56,907 nt of DNA. Origin: Streptomyces xylophagus (GTDB lineage Bacteria; Actinomycetota; Actinomycetes; Streptomycetales; Streptomycetaceae). Shown here in pieces: positions 24,757-33,231 of this stretch. The DNA lies in contig NZ_JNWO01000043.1 of the NCBI RefSeq assembly GCF_000716435.1, positions 1-56,907 on the forward strand. The letters are read 5' to 3'. Each line of letters opens with the position of its first letter. Within the stretch, counting starts at the first letter, position 1. The notes under the pieces were generated by a model, which did no database searches, was not told where the DNA came from, and saw only the letters and a program-made list of their open reading frames with translations. The translations under genes were made by a program, and so were the position numbers.

Positions 24757-26952
24757 TCAGGGTGTCAACGTGGCCCCGACGGACGGGTCTTCGCTGTTGC
24801 TGAGGAAGGACGTGACGGGCAGTTGTCCGTCGTGGCGGCGTGGGGCGGTGGCCGAGTCGGCGTTGGCCGTGTGCAGTGCCGCCTTCGTCCAGCCGGACTG
24901 GTCCCATGAGTTGCCGGTGTGCTGGGCCCGGCCGCCGAGCCAGTCGTCGGGGTGGTTCGCCAGCGCGAGGTTGCGCTGGAGGTTCGCGGCGGAGTGGACG
25001 AAGGCGAAGCCGGCCGCGCCGTTGCGGTAGGCGGTGTCGTTGGTCAGCCGGGGTGTTCCCGAGCTGCCGGTCTCGGTGAATCCGAAGCCCGCGTTGTCCC
25101 AGGCGGCGCTGTTCGTGACGACGGGTGCCACCTGAAGTCCCGCGTCGCCGCCGAGTTTGAAGCCGCTGCCTCCGCTGGAGAAGGTGGCGATGCCCCAGCG
25201 GTTCACGCCGTTGCCGAAGGCCCAACTGTGCTCCACGGTCACGGCGTCGCCGAAGCCGCTGAGGTCCAGGCCGTCGCCCGAGTTGTCGTAGATCCGGCAT
25301 CCCCGGACCCGGTTTCCGCTGCCGGAGCCGTCGTTGAGGATCAGGCCGTCGACGTATCCGCCGGTGGATCCGGTCTCGTGGTTGTCGTAGAAGTCGCTGT
25401 CGAGGACCAGGTTGTCGTGGGTGCCTGCGCCGTGGAGCACGAGTCCCGTGCGGGCGTTACCGTGCACGCCGAGCCGGGCGAGGACGTCGTCGTGGCAGGA
25501 CGTGCAGACGTACCCGTTCCCCGGGGAACCGACGATCTCGATGCCCTGCACGGTGACGTGTCCGCCGCTCTGCGCGATGAGCGGGGCGCCGGCCGGGATG
25601 CGCGTTCCGTCGAACACGGGTTTCTCGTCGCGGTAGTTGCTCACCGTGATCCGGTGCCCGGCGGTGCCGGAGGACGTGAGGGTGATCGTCGTCGCGGGGT
25701 GGTAGGTGCCGCCGCGGACGGCGACCGTCTGGCCCGGGCGGGCCTTGGCGACGGCCCGGGTCAGCATGGCGAAGGGCCGGGCGAGTGTGCCGGGGTTGGT
25801 GTCGTCGCCGGTGGGGGCGACGTAGTAGTCGGCGATGGCGACGCCGGAGTACGACGGGTGCGCGGTCGTCGGGGTGGCGGACGGTGTCGTACCCGGCTGG
25901 TGTGGAGCTCCGACGGTGCGGTCCGGGCCCGGTGTCGGGCCGGATCCGTGCGCGTGCGGCGGTAGTTGATGGACCGTCACAACGATGACGACGGCGAGTG
26001 TCGCGGTGGTGCCGACGGCCACGGTCGCCGACTTCGCCGAGATGCGGGCCAGTCCGTGGTGCAGGGTGTTCAGCAGCGAGGACACCAGCCCGGGCGTCGC
26101 GGTGTGCTGCGTCACGAGGCCCGGGATGGCCACCACCAGCGCGGCCGGGACGGCGAGGGCGCCGATCCGGATCGGCAGGTCGTCGATCGACCGCCGGGCG
26201 ACCGCCGCCCCGCACTGCGGGCACTGCGCCACATGACGCTCCAGCCTGACCAGCCGCCGCCCTTCGGGCACGCGCCGGCGTCCGCCCGCGAGGGTGTCGA
26301 GTTCGGCGCACCGCGGCCGGGCCCGCCAGGCGGCGAGCACCCCGACCGCGACTTCGAGCCTGGCCTTCATCCGCTGGATGCGTACGGCGGTGTGCGGGAC
26401 GCTCAGGTGCAGCGCTTCGGCGACCTCGGCGCGGGTCAACTGCCCTGCTGTCTCCTGCCACCACAGCGCCAGCGTCCGGCGCTGCTCGTCACTGAGCCAC
26501 CGGCTGGCTTCCAGCAGATCGCTGCCGGCCCGCGACAACGTCTGGCGGTCGACGGCGAGTTCGGCGAAGTCGCCGACGGGGTCGGGGACCTCGGACGCGT
26601 CGGCCACGTGCGTGTGGCGGGCGAGCGCGGTCTTGTTCCGGCGTCTGTGGTCGTGCATCTGCCGGATCGCGATGGCCACGATCCAGGACCGGAACCGCTC
26701 GGGGTCGCGCAGTTCGGGCAGGGCCCGCATGGCGCGCAGCATGGTCTCCTGCACGACGTCGTCGACGTCCGCGTGCCCGTGCAGGCCGCGCCCGACGATG
26801 TTGTAGATCAGCGGCAGATACTCGCCGAACAGGGCGGCCCGCGCGTCGGCGTCACCGGATCGTGCCGCGTCGACCAGGGCGGTCACGGACGGGTCGGCTC
26901 CGGGCGGACGGGCCGCCGTGTCGGTGCTGGGTCGTGCCGGAACCTCGCGCAA
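24757..26952 (-). CDS. ECF-type sigma factor fused to membrane region and pectate-lyase-like beta-helix
   Basis: 731 residues. Sigma region 2 is at ~40-105 (ADVDDVVQETMLRAMRAL, FRSWIVAIAIRQMHDHRRR). Region 4 is at ~150-205 (LTRAEVAEALHLSVPHTAVR). A zinc-finger anti-sigma-like motif follows (ERHVAQCPQCG, near 240). Two hydrophobic stretches lie at ~271-288 and ~318-335, then a Pro/Thr linker. Residues ~375-731 form a right-handed beta-helix opening with YYVAPTGDDTNPGTLARPF and VAVRGGTYHPATT, as in PL9-type pectate lyases. It looks like a one-protein sensor: outside polysaccharide domain, inside transcription factor. The start is TTG 26952 with GAGGG upstream. It diverges from the pectinase, its likely target. 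Confidence 0.85.
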   Translation of the reverse strand: MREVPARPSTDTAARPPGADPSVTALVDAARSGDADARAALFGEYLPLIYNIVGRGLHGHADVDDVVQETMLRAMRALPELRDPERFRSWIVAIAIRQMHDHRRRNKTALARHTHVADASEVPDPVGDFAELAVDRQTLSRAGSDLLEASRWLSDEQRRTLALWWQETAGQLTRAEVAEALHLSVPHTAVRIQRMKARLEVAVGVLAAWRARPRCAELDTLAGGRRRVPEGRRLVRLERHVAQCPQCGAAVARRSIDDLPIRIGALAVPAALVVAIPGLVTQHTATPGLVSSLLNTLHHGLARISAKSATVAVGTTATLAVVIVVTVHQLPPHAHGSGPTPGPDRTVGAPHQPGTTPSATPTTAHPSYSGVAIADYYVAPTGDDTNPGTLARPFAMLTRAVAKARPGQTVAVRGGTYHPATTITLTSSGTAGHRITVSNYRDEKPVFDGTRIPAGAPLIAQSGGHVTVQGIEIVGSPGNGYVCTSCHDDVLARLGVHGNARTGLVLHGAGTHDNLVLDSDFYDNHETGSTGGYVDGLILNDGSGSGNRVRGCRIYDNSGDGLDLSGFGDAVTVEHSWAFGNGVNRWGIATFSSGGSGFKLGGDAGLQVAPVVTNSAAWDNAGFGFTETGSSGTPRLTNDTAYRNGAAGFAFVHSAANLQRNLALANHPDDWLGGRAQHTGNSWDQSGWTKAALHTANADSATAPRRHDGQLPVTSFLSNSEDPSVGATLTP

Positions 26953-27004
26953 TGCGCCCTCACAGAGTGATCCCTCAGATGGAGGCGGTCATGATGGCAC
27001 AGGC

Positions 27005-27047
27005 GTGCGAACGGACCAAGATCGGGCAGGGACAGCCCCGTTCGCAC
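27005..27047. promoter_or_regulatory. 10-bp inverted repeat in the divergent pectin promoter region
   Basis: GTGCGAACGG at 27005-27014 and CCGTTCGCAC at 27038-27047 form a perfect inverted repeat with 23 bases between. It sits between the sigma-fusion gene (minus) and the pectinase gene (plus), where one site could control both. It is a candidate operator; no protein is identified. Confidence 0.4.
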
Positions 27048-27142
27048 CGCTGAAGGAAGTCCGCGGGAAATTCGTGGTGCCGAACTTGTTATGGCCCGCC
27101 GAGGTGCGTCGTCTCCGTGGTGACAGCGGAGAAAGGAACGGC

Positions 27143-29851
27143 ATGTACCTCAGACGTGGCAGACGGGCCCGGAGCAAGCGGGCCCAGTGGCGCATCGCGG
27201 CGGCCGGCGGGGCGGCACTCGTCGTCGTGGGCGGTGTCGCGACGGCGGCCACCGTCGTCACGGGAACCAGTGGGCAGACGGCCGAAGCGAAGGCCGGCAC
27301 CTACACGCTCACGGTCGCCAGGAGCGGGCTGTGCATGGATCTGGCCGGCAGCAGCGGCTCCAGCGGCGCGCTGATCCAGCAGTGGGGCTGCGGCCAGGGG
27401 CAGGCCAACCAGCAGTGGACCCTGGTCGACCGGGGATCGGGCAGGTTCGCCATCAGGTCCGCCGCGAGCGGGCTCTGCCTCGACGTTCCCGGCGCCTCCA
27501 CCGCCGACGGGGTCCGGCTCCAGCAGTGGGGCTGCGGGACCGACCAGGCCAACCAGCTCTGGACGCTGAAGCCGGCGCGCGACGACACCTTCCAGATCGT
27601 CAACGTCAACAGCGGTCTGTGCGTCAGCGATGCGAAGGCGAGCACCGCGGCCGGTGCCGCCGTCATCCAGGAGACCTGCACCACCAACAGCAACAAGCGC
27701 TGGACACTCACCCCGGCCGGCACCAACTCGGCCGCGGCGAGCGCGAGCCCGACCGCGAGCACGGCCTCCGGCACGACGATCACGGTGGCCGCGGACGGTT
27801 CCGGCGACGTCACCACGGTCCAGGCGGCGATCGACAAGGTCCCGGCGAACAACACCAAGCCGGTGACCATCGCCGTCAAGAAGGGCACCTACCGGGGCGT
27901 CTTCACCATCCCCGGCAACAAGCCCTACGTCACCCTGAAGGGCCTCGGTGCCAGCGCCGCCGACGTCGTACTCGTGCAGAATCACGGGGCGAGCACCAAG
28001 AAGTCGGACGGCACGACGTACGGCACCTTCGGCAGCGCGACCGCCTTCGTCGACGGACACGACTTCTCCGCGTCGAACCTGACGATCTCCAACGACTACG
28101 ACTACGCGGCCAGTCCGAGCCAGGCAGTCGCCCTGAGCCTGTCCGCCGACCGCGCGGTCCTCACCGACGTGCGGCTCCTGGGCCACCAGGACACTCTGCT
28201 CGTCAACGACTCCGCGCGGGCGTACGTCCTGAAGTCCTATGTGGAAGGCACCGTCGACTTCATCTTCGGCGGCGGCATCGCGGTCTTCGACCGCAGCGAC
28301 ATCCACCAACTGGGCAGTGGGGGATATCTCACCGCGGCCAGCACCCCGGCGACCCGTCGCTACGGCTATCTCTTCTACAAGTCGAACATCACCGGAGCCG
28401 GAGCGGCGGGCACGAGCAGCCTCGGTCGCCCGTGGCGCCAGGACGCGCAGGTGCTCTACCGGGAGTCCACCCTCGGGTCGTTCGTCAAGACGGCCGAGCC
28501 GTGGAGCGACATGTCCGGTGCCGTCTGGACGAAGGCACGATTCAGTGAGTACAAGAACACCGGAGCCGGCGCGACGGTCAACACCGCCCGCCCCCAACTG
28601 ACCGACTCCCAGGCGGCCGACTACACCCCGCAGAAGTACCTGGCCGGCTCGGACGGTTGGAACCCGACCACCGCCGCCACCACGACGAGCCCGGCGTCCG
28701 GCACGGTCTGCAAGCCCATCGCCTACGGCGCGAAGGCCGACGGCACGGCGAAGGACACCGCGGCCCTGCAGAAGGCGATCAACGCCTGCGCGGGCAAGGG
28801 CACAGTCGAACTCACGGCAGGCAAGTACCTCTCGGGCGCCCTGACCCTGGCCGCCGACATGACGCTCCAACTCGACTCCGGAGCAACCCTGTTGGCCTCC
28901 CAGGACGCGGCGGACTACCCGCTGTCCGGCGGCAAGCTGACCCCGCTCCTCGGCGGCTCCGGGGTGAACAACCTGACGATCACCGGTGCGGGCACGATCG
29001 ACGGCCAGGGCTCCCCGTGGTGGACCCTGATCAACCAGGAGAAGGCCGCGGGTAAGACACTTTCCTCGCGCCCCGGCCTGGTCTCCCTCAGCAACGCCTC
29101 GAACGTGAAGATCACCGGAATCACGCTGAAGAACGCCCCCAACGTCAACATCACCGTCAAGAAGGTCACCAAGTCCGCCATCGACGGCATCACCGTCCAG
29201 GCACCGGCGGACGCCCCCAACACCGACGGCATCGACGTGTGGTCGTCCTCCGGCGTCGCCGTGACCAACAGCACGATCGACACCGGCGACGACGACATCG
29301 CCATCAACTCCTCGGCGGAGGGCGGCCCGTCTCACGACATCTCACTGAGCGGCTGCACGATCCTGCACGGCCACGGCCTGTCCATCGGCAGCTACACGGC
29401 AGGCGGCATCTACGACATCGACATCCACGACAACACCCTCAAGGGCACCACCGCCGGAGTCCGGATCAAGTCCGCGCGAGGCCGGGCCGGTGAGATCCAC
29501 GCCGTCACCTACAAGAACCTGAAGATGACCGACGTGACGACCCCGATCCAGATCACCGGGTACTACCCCTCGATCCCCGCGGACGGCGACGCCGCCCAGA
29601 CGGTCACCGGCACCACACCGAACTACCACGACATCACCATCGCCAACATCACGGCGACCGGCGCCACCACGGCCGGCCAGATCGTGGGCGTACCGGAACA
29701 GCCCATCACCGGACTGACCCTGACCGCGGTGAACATCACCGCGAAAACGGGCCTGACCGTCCGCAACGCCACGGTGGGCACGACCTCCACCATCATCAAG
29801 CCGGCCTCGGGCCCGGCGTACATCGTGCAGAGCAAGGCCGCCGTCAAGTAG
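27143..29851 (+). CDS. Secreted ricin-lectin / pectin methylesterase (CE8) / polygalacturonase (GH28) fusion
   Basis: A 902-residue extracellular pectin-degrading enzyme. A basic leader and hydrophobic segment (AAAGGAALVVVGGVATAATV) precede a ricin-type CBM13 domain (~52-195; QQWGCG.GQANQQWTL repeats). The methylesterase (~212-510) shows QAVAL, GHQDTLL, VDFIFGG with catalytic Asp, and LGRPWR. The polygalacturonase (~530-902) shows TDGIDVW, GDDDIAI, GHGLSIGS and RIKS, the four GH28 signatures. De-esterification and chain cleavage are thus on one chain. The start has GGAGAAAGGAA upstream; a 12-bp-stem terminator follows. Confidence 0.92.
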   Translation: MYLRRGRRARSKRAQWRIAAAGGAALVVVGGVATAATVVTGTSGQTAEAKAGTYTLTVARSGLCMDLAGSSGSSGALIQQWGCGQGQANQQWTLVDRGSGRFAIRSAASGLCLDVPGASTADGVRLQQWGCGTDQANQLWTLKPARDDTFQIVNVNSGLCVSDAKASTAAGAAVIQETCTTNSNKRWTLTPAGTNSAAASASPTASTASGTTITVAADGSGDVTTVQAAIDKVPANNTKPVTIAVKKGTYRGVFTIPGNKPYVTLKGLGASAADVVLVQNHGASTKKSDGTTYGTFGSATAFVDGHDFSASNLTISNDYDYAASPSQAVALSLSADRAVLTDVRLLGHQDTLLVNDSARAYVLKSYVEGTVDFIFGGGIAVFDRSDIHQLGSGGYLTAASTPATRRYGYLFYKSNITGAGAAGTSSLGRPWRQDAQVLYRESTLGSFVKTAEPWSDMSGAVWTKARFSEYKNTGAGATVNTARPQLTDSQAADYTPQKYLAGSDGWNPTTAATTTSPASGTVCKPIAYGAKADGTAKDTAALQKAINACAGKGTVELTAGKYLSGALTLAADMTLQLDSGATLLASQDAADYPLSGGKLTPLLGGSGVNNLTITGAGTIDGQGSPWWTLINQEKAAGKTLSSRPGLVSLSNASNVKITGITLKNAPNVNITVKKVTKSAIDGITVQAPADAPNTDGIDVWSSSGVAVTNSTIDTGDDDIAINSSAEGGPSHDISLSGCTILHGHGLSIGSYTAGGIYDIDIHDNTLKGTTAGVRIKSARGRAGEIHAVTYKNLKMTDVTTPIQITGYYPSIPADGDAAQTVTGTTPNYHDITIANITATGATTAGQIVGVPEQPITGLTLTAVNITAKTGLTVRNATVGTTSTIIKPASGPAYIVQSKAAVK

Positions 29852-29856
29852 CGGCA

Positions 29857-29890
29857 GCGTGCTCCCCGGCCCAACCGTCGGGGAGCACGC
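29857..29890 (+). terminator. Terminator of pectinase gene
   Basis: GCGTGCTCCCCG and CGGGGAGCACGC form a perfect 12-bp stem with a 10-base loop, six bases after the pectinase stop. No T-run follows, as is usual in Streptomyces. Confidence 0.85.
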
Positions 29891-29941
29891 CCCCAGGACA
29901 ACAACCCCGGAAATCCAGGTCGCCTCGACGGCAACCAACGC

Positions 29942-30128
29942 ACCCCCGGCGACCACTGGAGTGGACTTGATGAACTTCCGGATGCGGGCAGCGCCCAACT
30001 CAACGACAGCCATCGGTCACACCTCCCACAGCACAAGCCAAGTCACCGGCGGCAACGCACGGTTGCCGCTCCAACGGCACTGACCACAGAAGGTGCACGG
30101 GCCGGGACGCCACCGAATTACGCGCGGC
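29942..30128 (-). repeat. rsgA-type leader block, copy 3 of 3 (no rsgA)
   Basis: This matches copies 1 and 2 from the AATTCGGTGGC element through the 7-bp hairpin, the GGGAGGTGTGACC site and the first ~20 codons of the mini-ORF (ATG 30013, core GAARIRKFIKSTP). Similarity ends near 29945. The stop codon is lost and the frame runs on antisense through the pectinase terminator. No rsgA sequence follows, so it is an orphan or decayed leader. Confidence 0.8.
30050..30068 (-). promoter_or_regulatory. Conserved hairpin upstream of mini-ORF, copy 3
   Basis: CGGCAAC and GTTGCCG around a 5-base loop. Arms are identical to copy 1 while the loop differs. Confidence 0.5.
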
Positions 30129-30196
30129 CCTCGCGAGCATGCGGTGCACGGGCGGTCGCGTTGTGCTCTGCCGGGCGGTACTGAAGACTCGGCAGG

Positions 30197-30625
30197 GTGG
30201 ATGCAGAGCGCAACAAGGCGGTCGTTCGCGAGTTTGACGAGTTGGGCAACGGTGGCGGCGATCTCGGTCGGCTGGATGCCCTGTGCACGCCCGACATGGT
30301 CAACCACGCGTTGGCGCCCGGCATGCCGACCGGTGTCGAGGGCACGCGGCAGTTTCTGTTGCGGGCCCGCCGTGACCGGCATCCGGCCCGCTGGGTGGAG
30401 TCGCACGTCGTCGCGGAGGGCGATCTGGTCGTCCAGTTCGGTGTGCGGGAGCACGAGTGGCCCGGCGGGACGTTCCGGGGTTTCGACGTGCCGAGCGGGA
30501 CCTACCGGCGAGACGCCGCGTTCGCCTACCGGCTGGTCGATGGGCGGATCGTCGAACGCTGGGCGGTGCGCGACGACTTGGCGATGCTGTTGCAGCTCGG
30601 CGCGCTGAAGCCGCCGTCGCAGTGA
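30197..30625 (+). CDS. SnoaL-like ester-cyclase-family protein
   Basis: A 142-residue single-domain protein of the SnoaL/NTF2-like fold (ERNKAVVREFDELGNGGGDL, CTPDMVNHALAPG, then a C-terminal IVERWAVRDDLAML). Members include polyketide cyclases and many small enzymes or binding proteins of unknown role. The conserved GRIVERWAVRDD end fits the ester-cyclase group. GTG 30197 is the start; the ribosome site is weak. No polyketide genes are nearby, so the substrate is unknown. Confidence 0.8.
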   Translation: MDAERNKAVVREFDELGNGGGDLGRLDALCTPDMVNHALAPGMPTGVEGTRQFLLRARRDRHPARWVESHVVAEGDLVVQFGVREHEWPGGTFRGFDVPSGTYRRDAAFAYRLVDGRIVERWAVRDDLAMLLQLGALKPPSQ

Positions 30626-30675
30626 ACTCAGCTCGATCTCGGAGAACGCCTGCCGCGGCCCGGGGGCCTTGGTGC

Positions 30676-32004
30676 CTACTCCGAAGGCTGGTTGCCCAGG
30701 GCGTCGCGGAGGGCCGCTCGGGAGGTGATGCCGAGTTTCGGGAAGACCTGGTAGAGGTGGGCGGAGACCGTGCGCGGGGAGAGGAAGAGGCGCGCGGCGA
30801 TCTCCTTGTTGGTGTGGCCGGCCGCCGCGAGTTGGGCGATCTGGCGTTGCTGCGGGGTCAGGGCGGCCAGGCCGGTGTCGGCGGTGGTGGAGACGGTGAT
30901 GCCGGTGGCGCGCAGTTCGCGGTCGGCGCGGGTCGTCCAGGGAGTGGCGCCCAGGCGTCGGAAAATCTCGGCCGCCTCGGACAGATGACGGCGGGCGTCG
31001 GTGATCCGCTTGACGCGGCGCAGGTGGGAGCCGTGGCCGAGCTGAACTCGGGCCAGTTCGAAGGGGTGTTGGCCGGTTTCGGGAGCCGTGATCGCCTCTT
31101 CCAGGGCCAGATCCGCGGAGGCGCTCGGCGTCGTGAGTGCCTCGCCCGCCAGGACGACGAGGCGCAGCCTTGGGGAGAGGCTGTCCAGGTGGCACTCGCG
31201 GGCGGCGGCGAGATGGGCCACCGCCTCCGTGTCACGGCCGGTGTGGACGGCCGCCTCGATCAGGTCGTGGAACACCCACAGCGCGTGCGGTGCGTACGGG
31301 GCGAAGGTGCCCGCGGGGCTCACGGCCGAGGCTTCGCGGAAGGCGGTGTCGAACTCGCCGCGGCCCAGGGCCGTGAGAGAGCGGATGTGGGACGCGTACG
31401 CGGTGACGATCCCGGCCCGCCGGGGCGCGGCCCAGGTGTCCATGGCGCGGGCGGTGTCCGTGGCCGCCTGGAAGTCACCGCGCGCCGCCGCCAGCAGGGC
31501 GCCGGTGAGCCGGCCGGACCAGGAGAGGAAGTCGTAGCCGTGAGTACGGCACAACTCCAGTCCCTCGTCGGCCAGTTGCCGCGCCTCGTCCCAGCGGCCG
31601 GTGTGGAAGGCGTCCTGCGCGAGCAGGAACAGCGCCTCGATGGCCGAGGTGACCGCGCCGCCCTCCCTGCCGTGCCGGACCACCCGTTGAAGGGGCTCGC
31701 GGCACGCGGAGAGCCGGTCGAGGTAGGCGACGGCCATGGCCGTACGGACGGTACGGGCGGGGCTGACCTCGTGGTCGAGGGCGGCCACGGCGGCGTCGGC
31801 GCGGGCGAGGATCTGCGGGGTGTGGTGGGCCGGGTCGCTCAACGCCCTTGCGAGGAGCGCCAGTTCGTCCGACGGGTGTGGGGGCGAGCCGTCGAGGGCG
31901 TTGTGCAGCGGTGGCCACACCTCGGGGCCGCCGTACTCCGCGTACTGAAGTGCCTGCACGATGTCTCCCTGGCTGAGGTCGAAGAGGAAGTTCACTTCTT
32001 CCAC
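30676..32004 (-). CDS. LuxR-family regulator lacking N-terminal ATPase (short LAL type)
   Basis: A 442-residue regulator. Residues ~1-370 are TPR-like helical repeats (EALFLLAQDAFHTGRWDEAR, ARVQLGHGSHLRRVKRITDA). The C-terminus is a LuxR helix-turn-helix (LTPQQRQIAQLAAAGHTNKE, IAARLFLSPRTVSAHLYQVF). This corresponds to the C-terminal half of ~900-residue LAL regulators; the AAA-type ATPase half is absent. The start (GTG) is uncertain because no good ribosome site is seen and an in-frame stop lies just upstream. It may be a naturally short form or a truncated gene. Confidence 0.78.
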   Translation of the reverse strand: MEEVNFLFDLSQGDIVQALQYAEYGGPEVWPPLHNALDGSPPHPSDELALLARALSDPAHHTPQILARADAAVAALDHEVSPARTVRTAMAVAYLDRLSACREPLQRVVRHGREGGAVTSAIEALFLLAQDAFHTGRWDEARQLADEGLELCRTHGYDFLSWSGRLTGALLAAARGDFQAATDTARAMDTWAAPRRAGIVTAYASHIRSLTALGRGEFDTAFREASAVSPAGTFAPYAPHALWVFHDLIEAAVHTGRDTEAVAHLAAARECHLDSLSPRLRLVVLAGEALTTPSASADLALEEAITAPETGQHPFELARVQLGHGSHLRRVKRITDARRHLSEAAEIFRRLGATPWTTRADRELRATGITVSTTADTGLAALTPQQRQIAQLAAAGHTNKEIAARLFLSPRTVSAHLYQVFPKLGITSRAALRDALGNQPSE

Positions 32005-32339
32005 CGTGCCTGGAAAGCCGTTCGCCGGAATGTGTCAGATGACTTAGGTGGGGTGATCCGCGGGGACGCCTCGCCCCGTGCACGCGGCCGACCGCAGCAC
32101 GATGAGCGCCTGAGGGGCGGGCTCGGGTCGCCCTGGTCTAAAGAATCGAACACATGCTTGAATTTGAGCATGCGATCGCTTCCCAGAGACTTCACCCAGT
32201 CACAGCAGAAGTGGCGTGCCACCTGCCGCCGGCTCGCCGAGCGGCCGGGCCGTACCGGGTTGCGCCGGGGCGGGATTGAGCGGCTTCAGCAATGACGGGC
32301 CGGAATGCGGGGGCGTATGTCCCGGATGATTCTGAAGAC

Positions 32340-32564
32340 ATGTCCGGACCGATCCGTGTGACCGTGCATCCGCCGTCGCCCACCGGCGGCCGGCGTGTGC
32401 GGGTGGACGGCGAGATCCTCGGGCTGGCCCACAACGTGACCGATGTGTCGGAGTTCCTCCGCCGCGCCGGACTGGAGATCGACCCGGCGGAGGTCCCGGA
32501 GTCGCCGTGGATCGACTGGCGCGGAGTGGGGCCCGAGCGCTGGGGCCCGGAACCGATCGGCTGA
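32340..32564 (+). CDS. Small conserved Streptomyces protein (unknown function)
   Basis: A 74-residue acidic protein beginning MSGPIRVTVHPPSPTGGRRV and ending near WIDWRGVGPERWGPEPIG. From memory a family of 70-80-residue Streptomyces proteins has this layout (a TGGRRV..DGEILG.A element, an EFLRRAGL helix and an IDWRG.GP..W end). Function is unknown. ATG 32340 is chosen because the conserved part begins there, although an earlier ATG at 32292 is in frame. Confidence 0.65.
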   Translation: MSGPIRVTVHPPSPTGGRRVRVDGEILGLAHNVTDVSEFLRRAGLEIDPAEVPESPWIDWRGVGPERWGPEPIG

Positions 32565-32902
32565 CGTACCCGCACGCCGACACGGACCGGGCCCGCCGGC
32601 TCTCGGGCCGCCACCGATCGATCTCGGCCAGAGCAGGAAGGGCCGGCGGCGAAGACGAGGCGGCCCGACCCTCTTTCGCGCACGGGCTTTCCTGGTCGGT
32701 GACGAAGTCGACCCCGTCCCCGGCACGATCAACACGCCCCGACGGCTTCTCGAGCCGATCGTGACGAGGCCCGCGCCCGGCTGAGACCGGCGAACTCGGC
32801 CCTGCCGTGCGGCAGTTCGGCGACGGAGAAGCGGCGGCCGAAGCCGTGCGGGTCGCCGTCGCCGACCAGCGGGAAGCCCTCGCACCCGCTCGGCGAGGTG
32901 CA
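32565..32902. other. 338-base gap, no gene seen
   Basis: Frames on both strands are short and lack recognisable sequence. It separates the small plus-strand gene from the end of the holin-like gene. Confidence 0.5.
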
Positions 32903-33187
32903 TCACGTCCCGCTGGGGACCACCGCGCCGGCCGTCGCCGGGTAGTCCGGCGGGGTCGCCCAGCCCAGCAGGATGCCGGCGACGGTCGCGAGCGGGCGGT
33001 TGTGGATTTTCGCCGCGAGGGTCTCCAGGAGACGGAACACGGTGTAGTAGGCGCCCGTCAGGACGGTGGTGACGACGCTGGCCACCGAGGCCGAGTCGAA
33101 GGTGACGCCGATGTGGATCAGGAGGGTCAGGAGGAGTCCGGCGACTATCGGTACGACCGTGCGCATGAAGCTGACGAAGAGGTTCAC
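32903..33187 (-). CDS. Holin-like small membrane protein
   Basis: A 94-residue protein from GTG 33187, preceded by GAAAGGCAG. It begins NLFVSFMRTVVPIVAGLLLT with a first membrane segment, a short connector, a second amphipathic or hydrophobic segment (SVASVVTTVLTGAYYTVFRL), and a C-terminal stretch with LATVAGILLGWATPPDYPAT. Size, topology and position directly after a lysozyme gene match actinophage lysin-holin pairs. It may assist release of injection particles or lysin across the membrane. Assignment is by context. Confidence 0.65.
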   Translation of the reverse strand: MNLFVSFMRTVVPIVAGLLLTLLIHIGVTFDSASVASVVTTVLTGAYYTVFRLLETLAAKIHNRPLATVAGILLGWATPPDYPATAGAVVPSGT

Positions 33188-33231
33188 TGGGAGTGCTGCC
33201 TTTCTTCTGTGGCTCGCGGTCCCCGGTGCCG

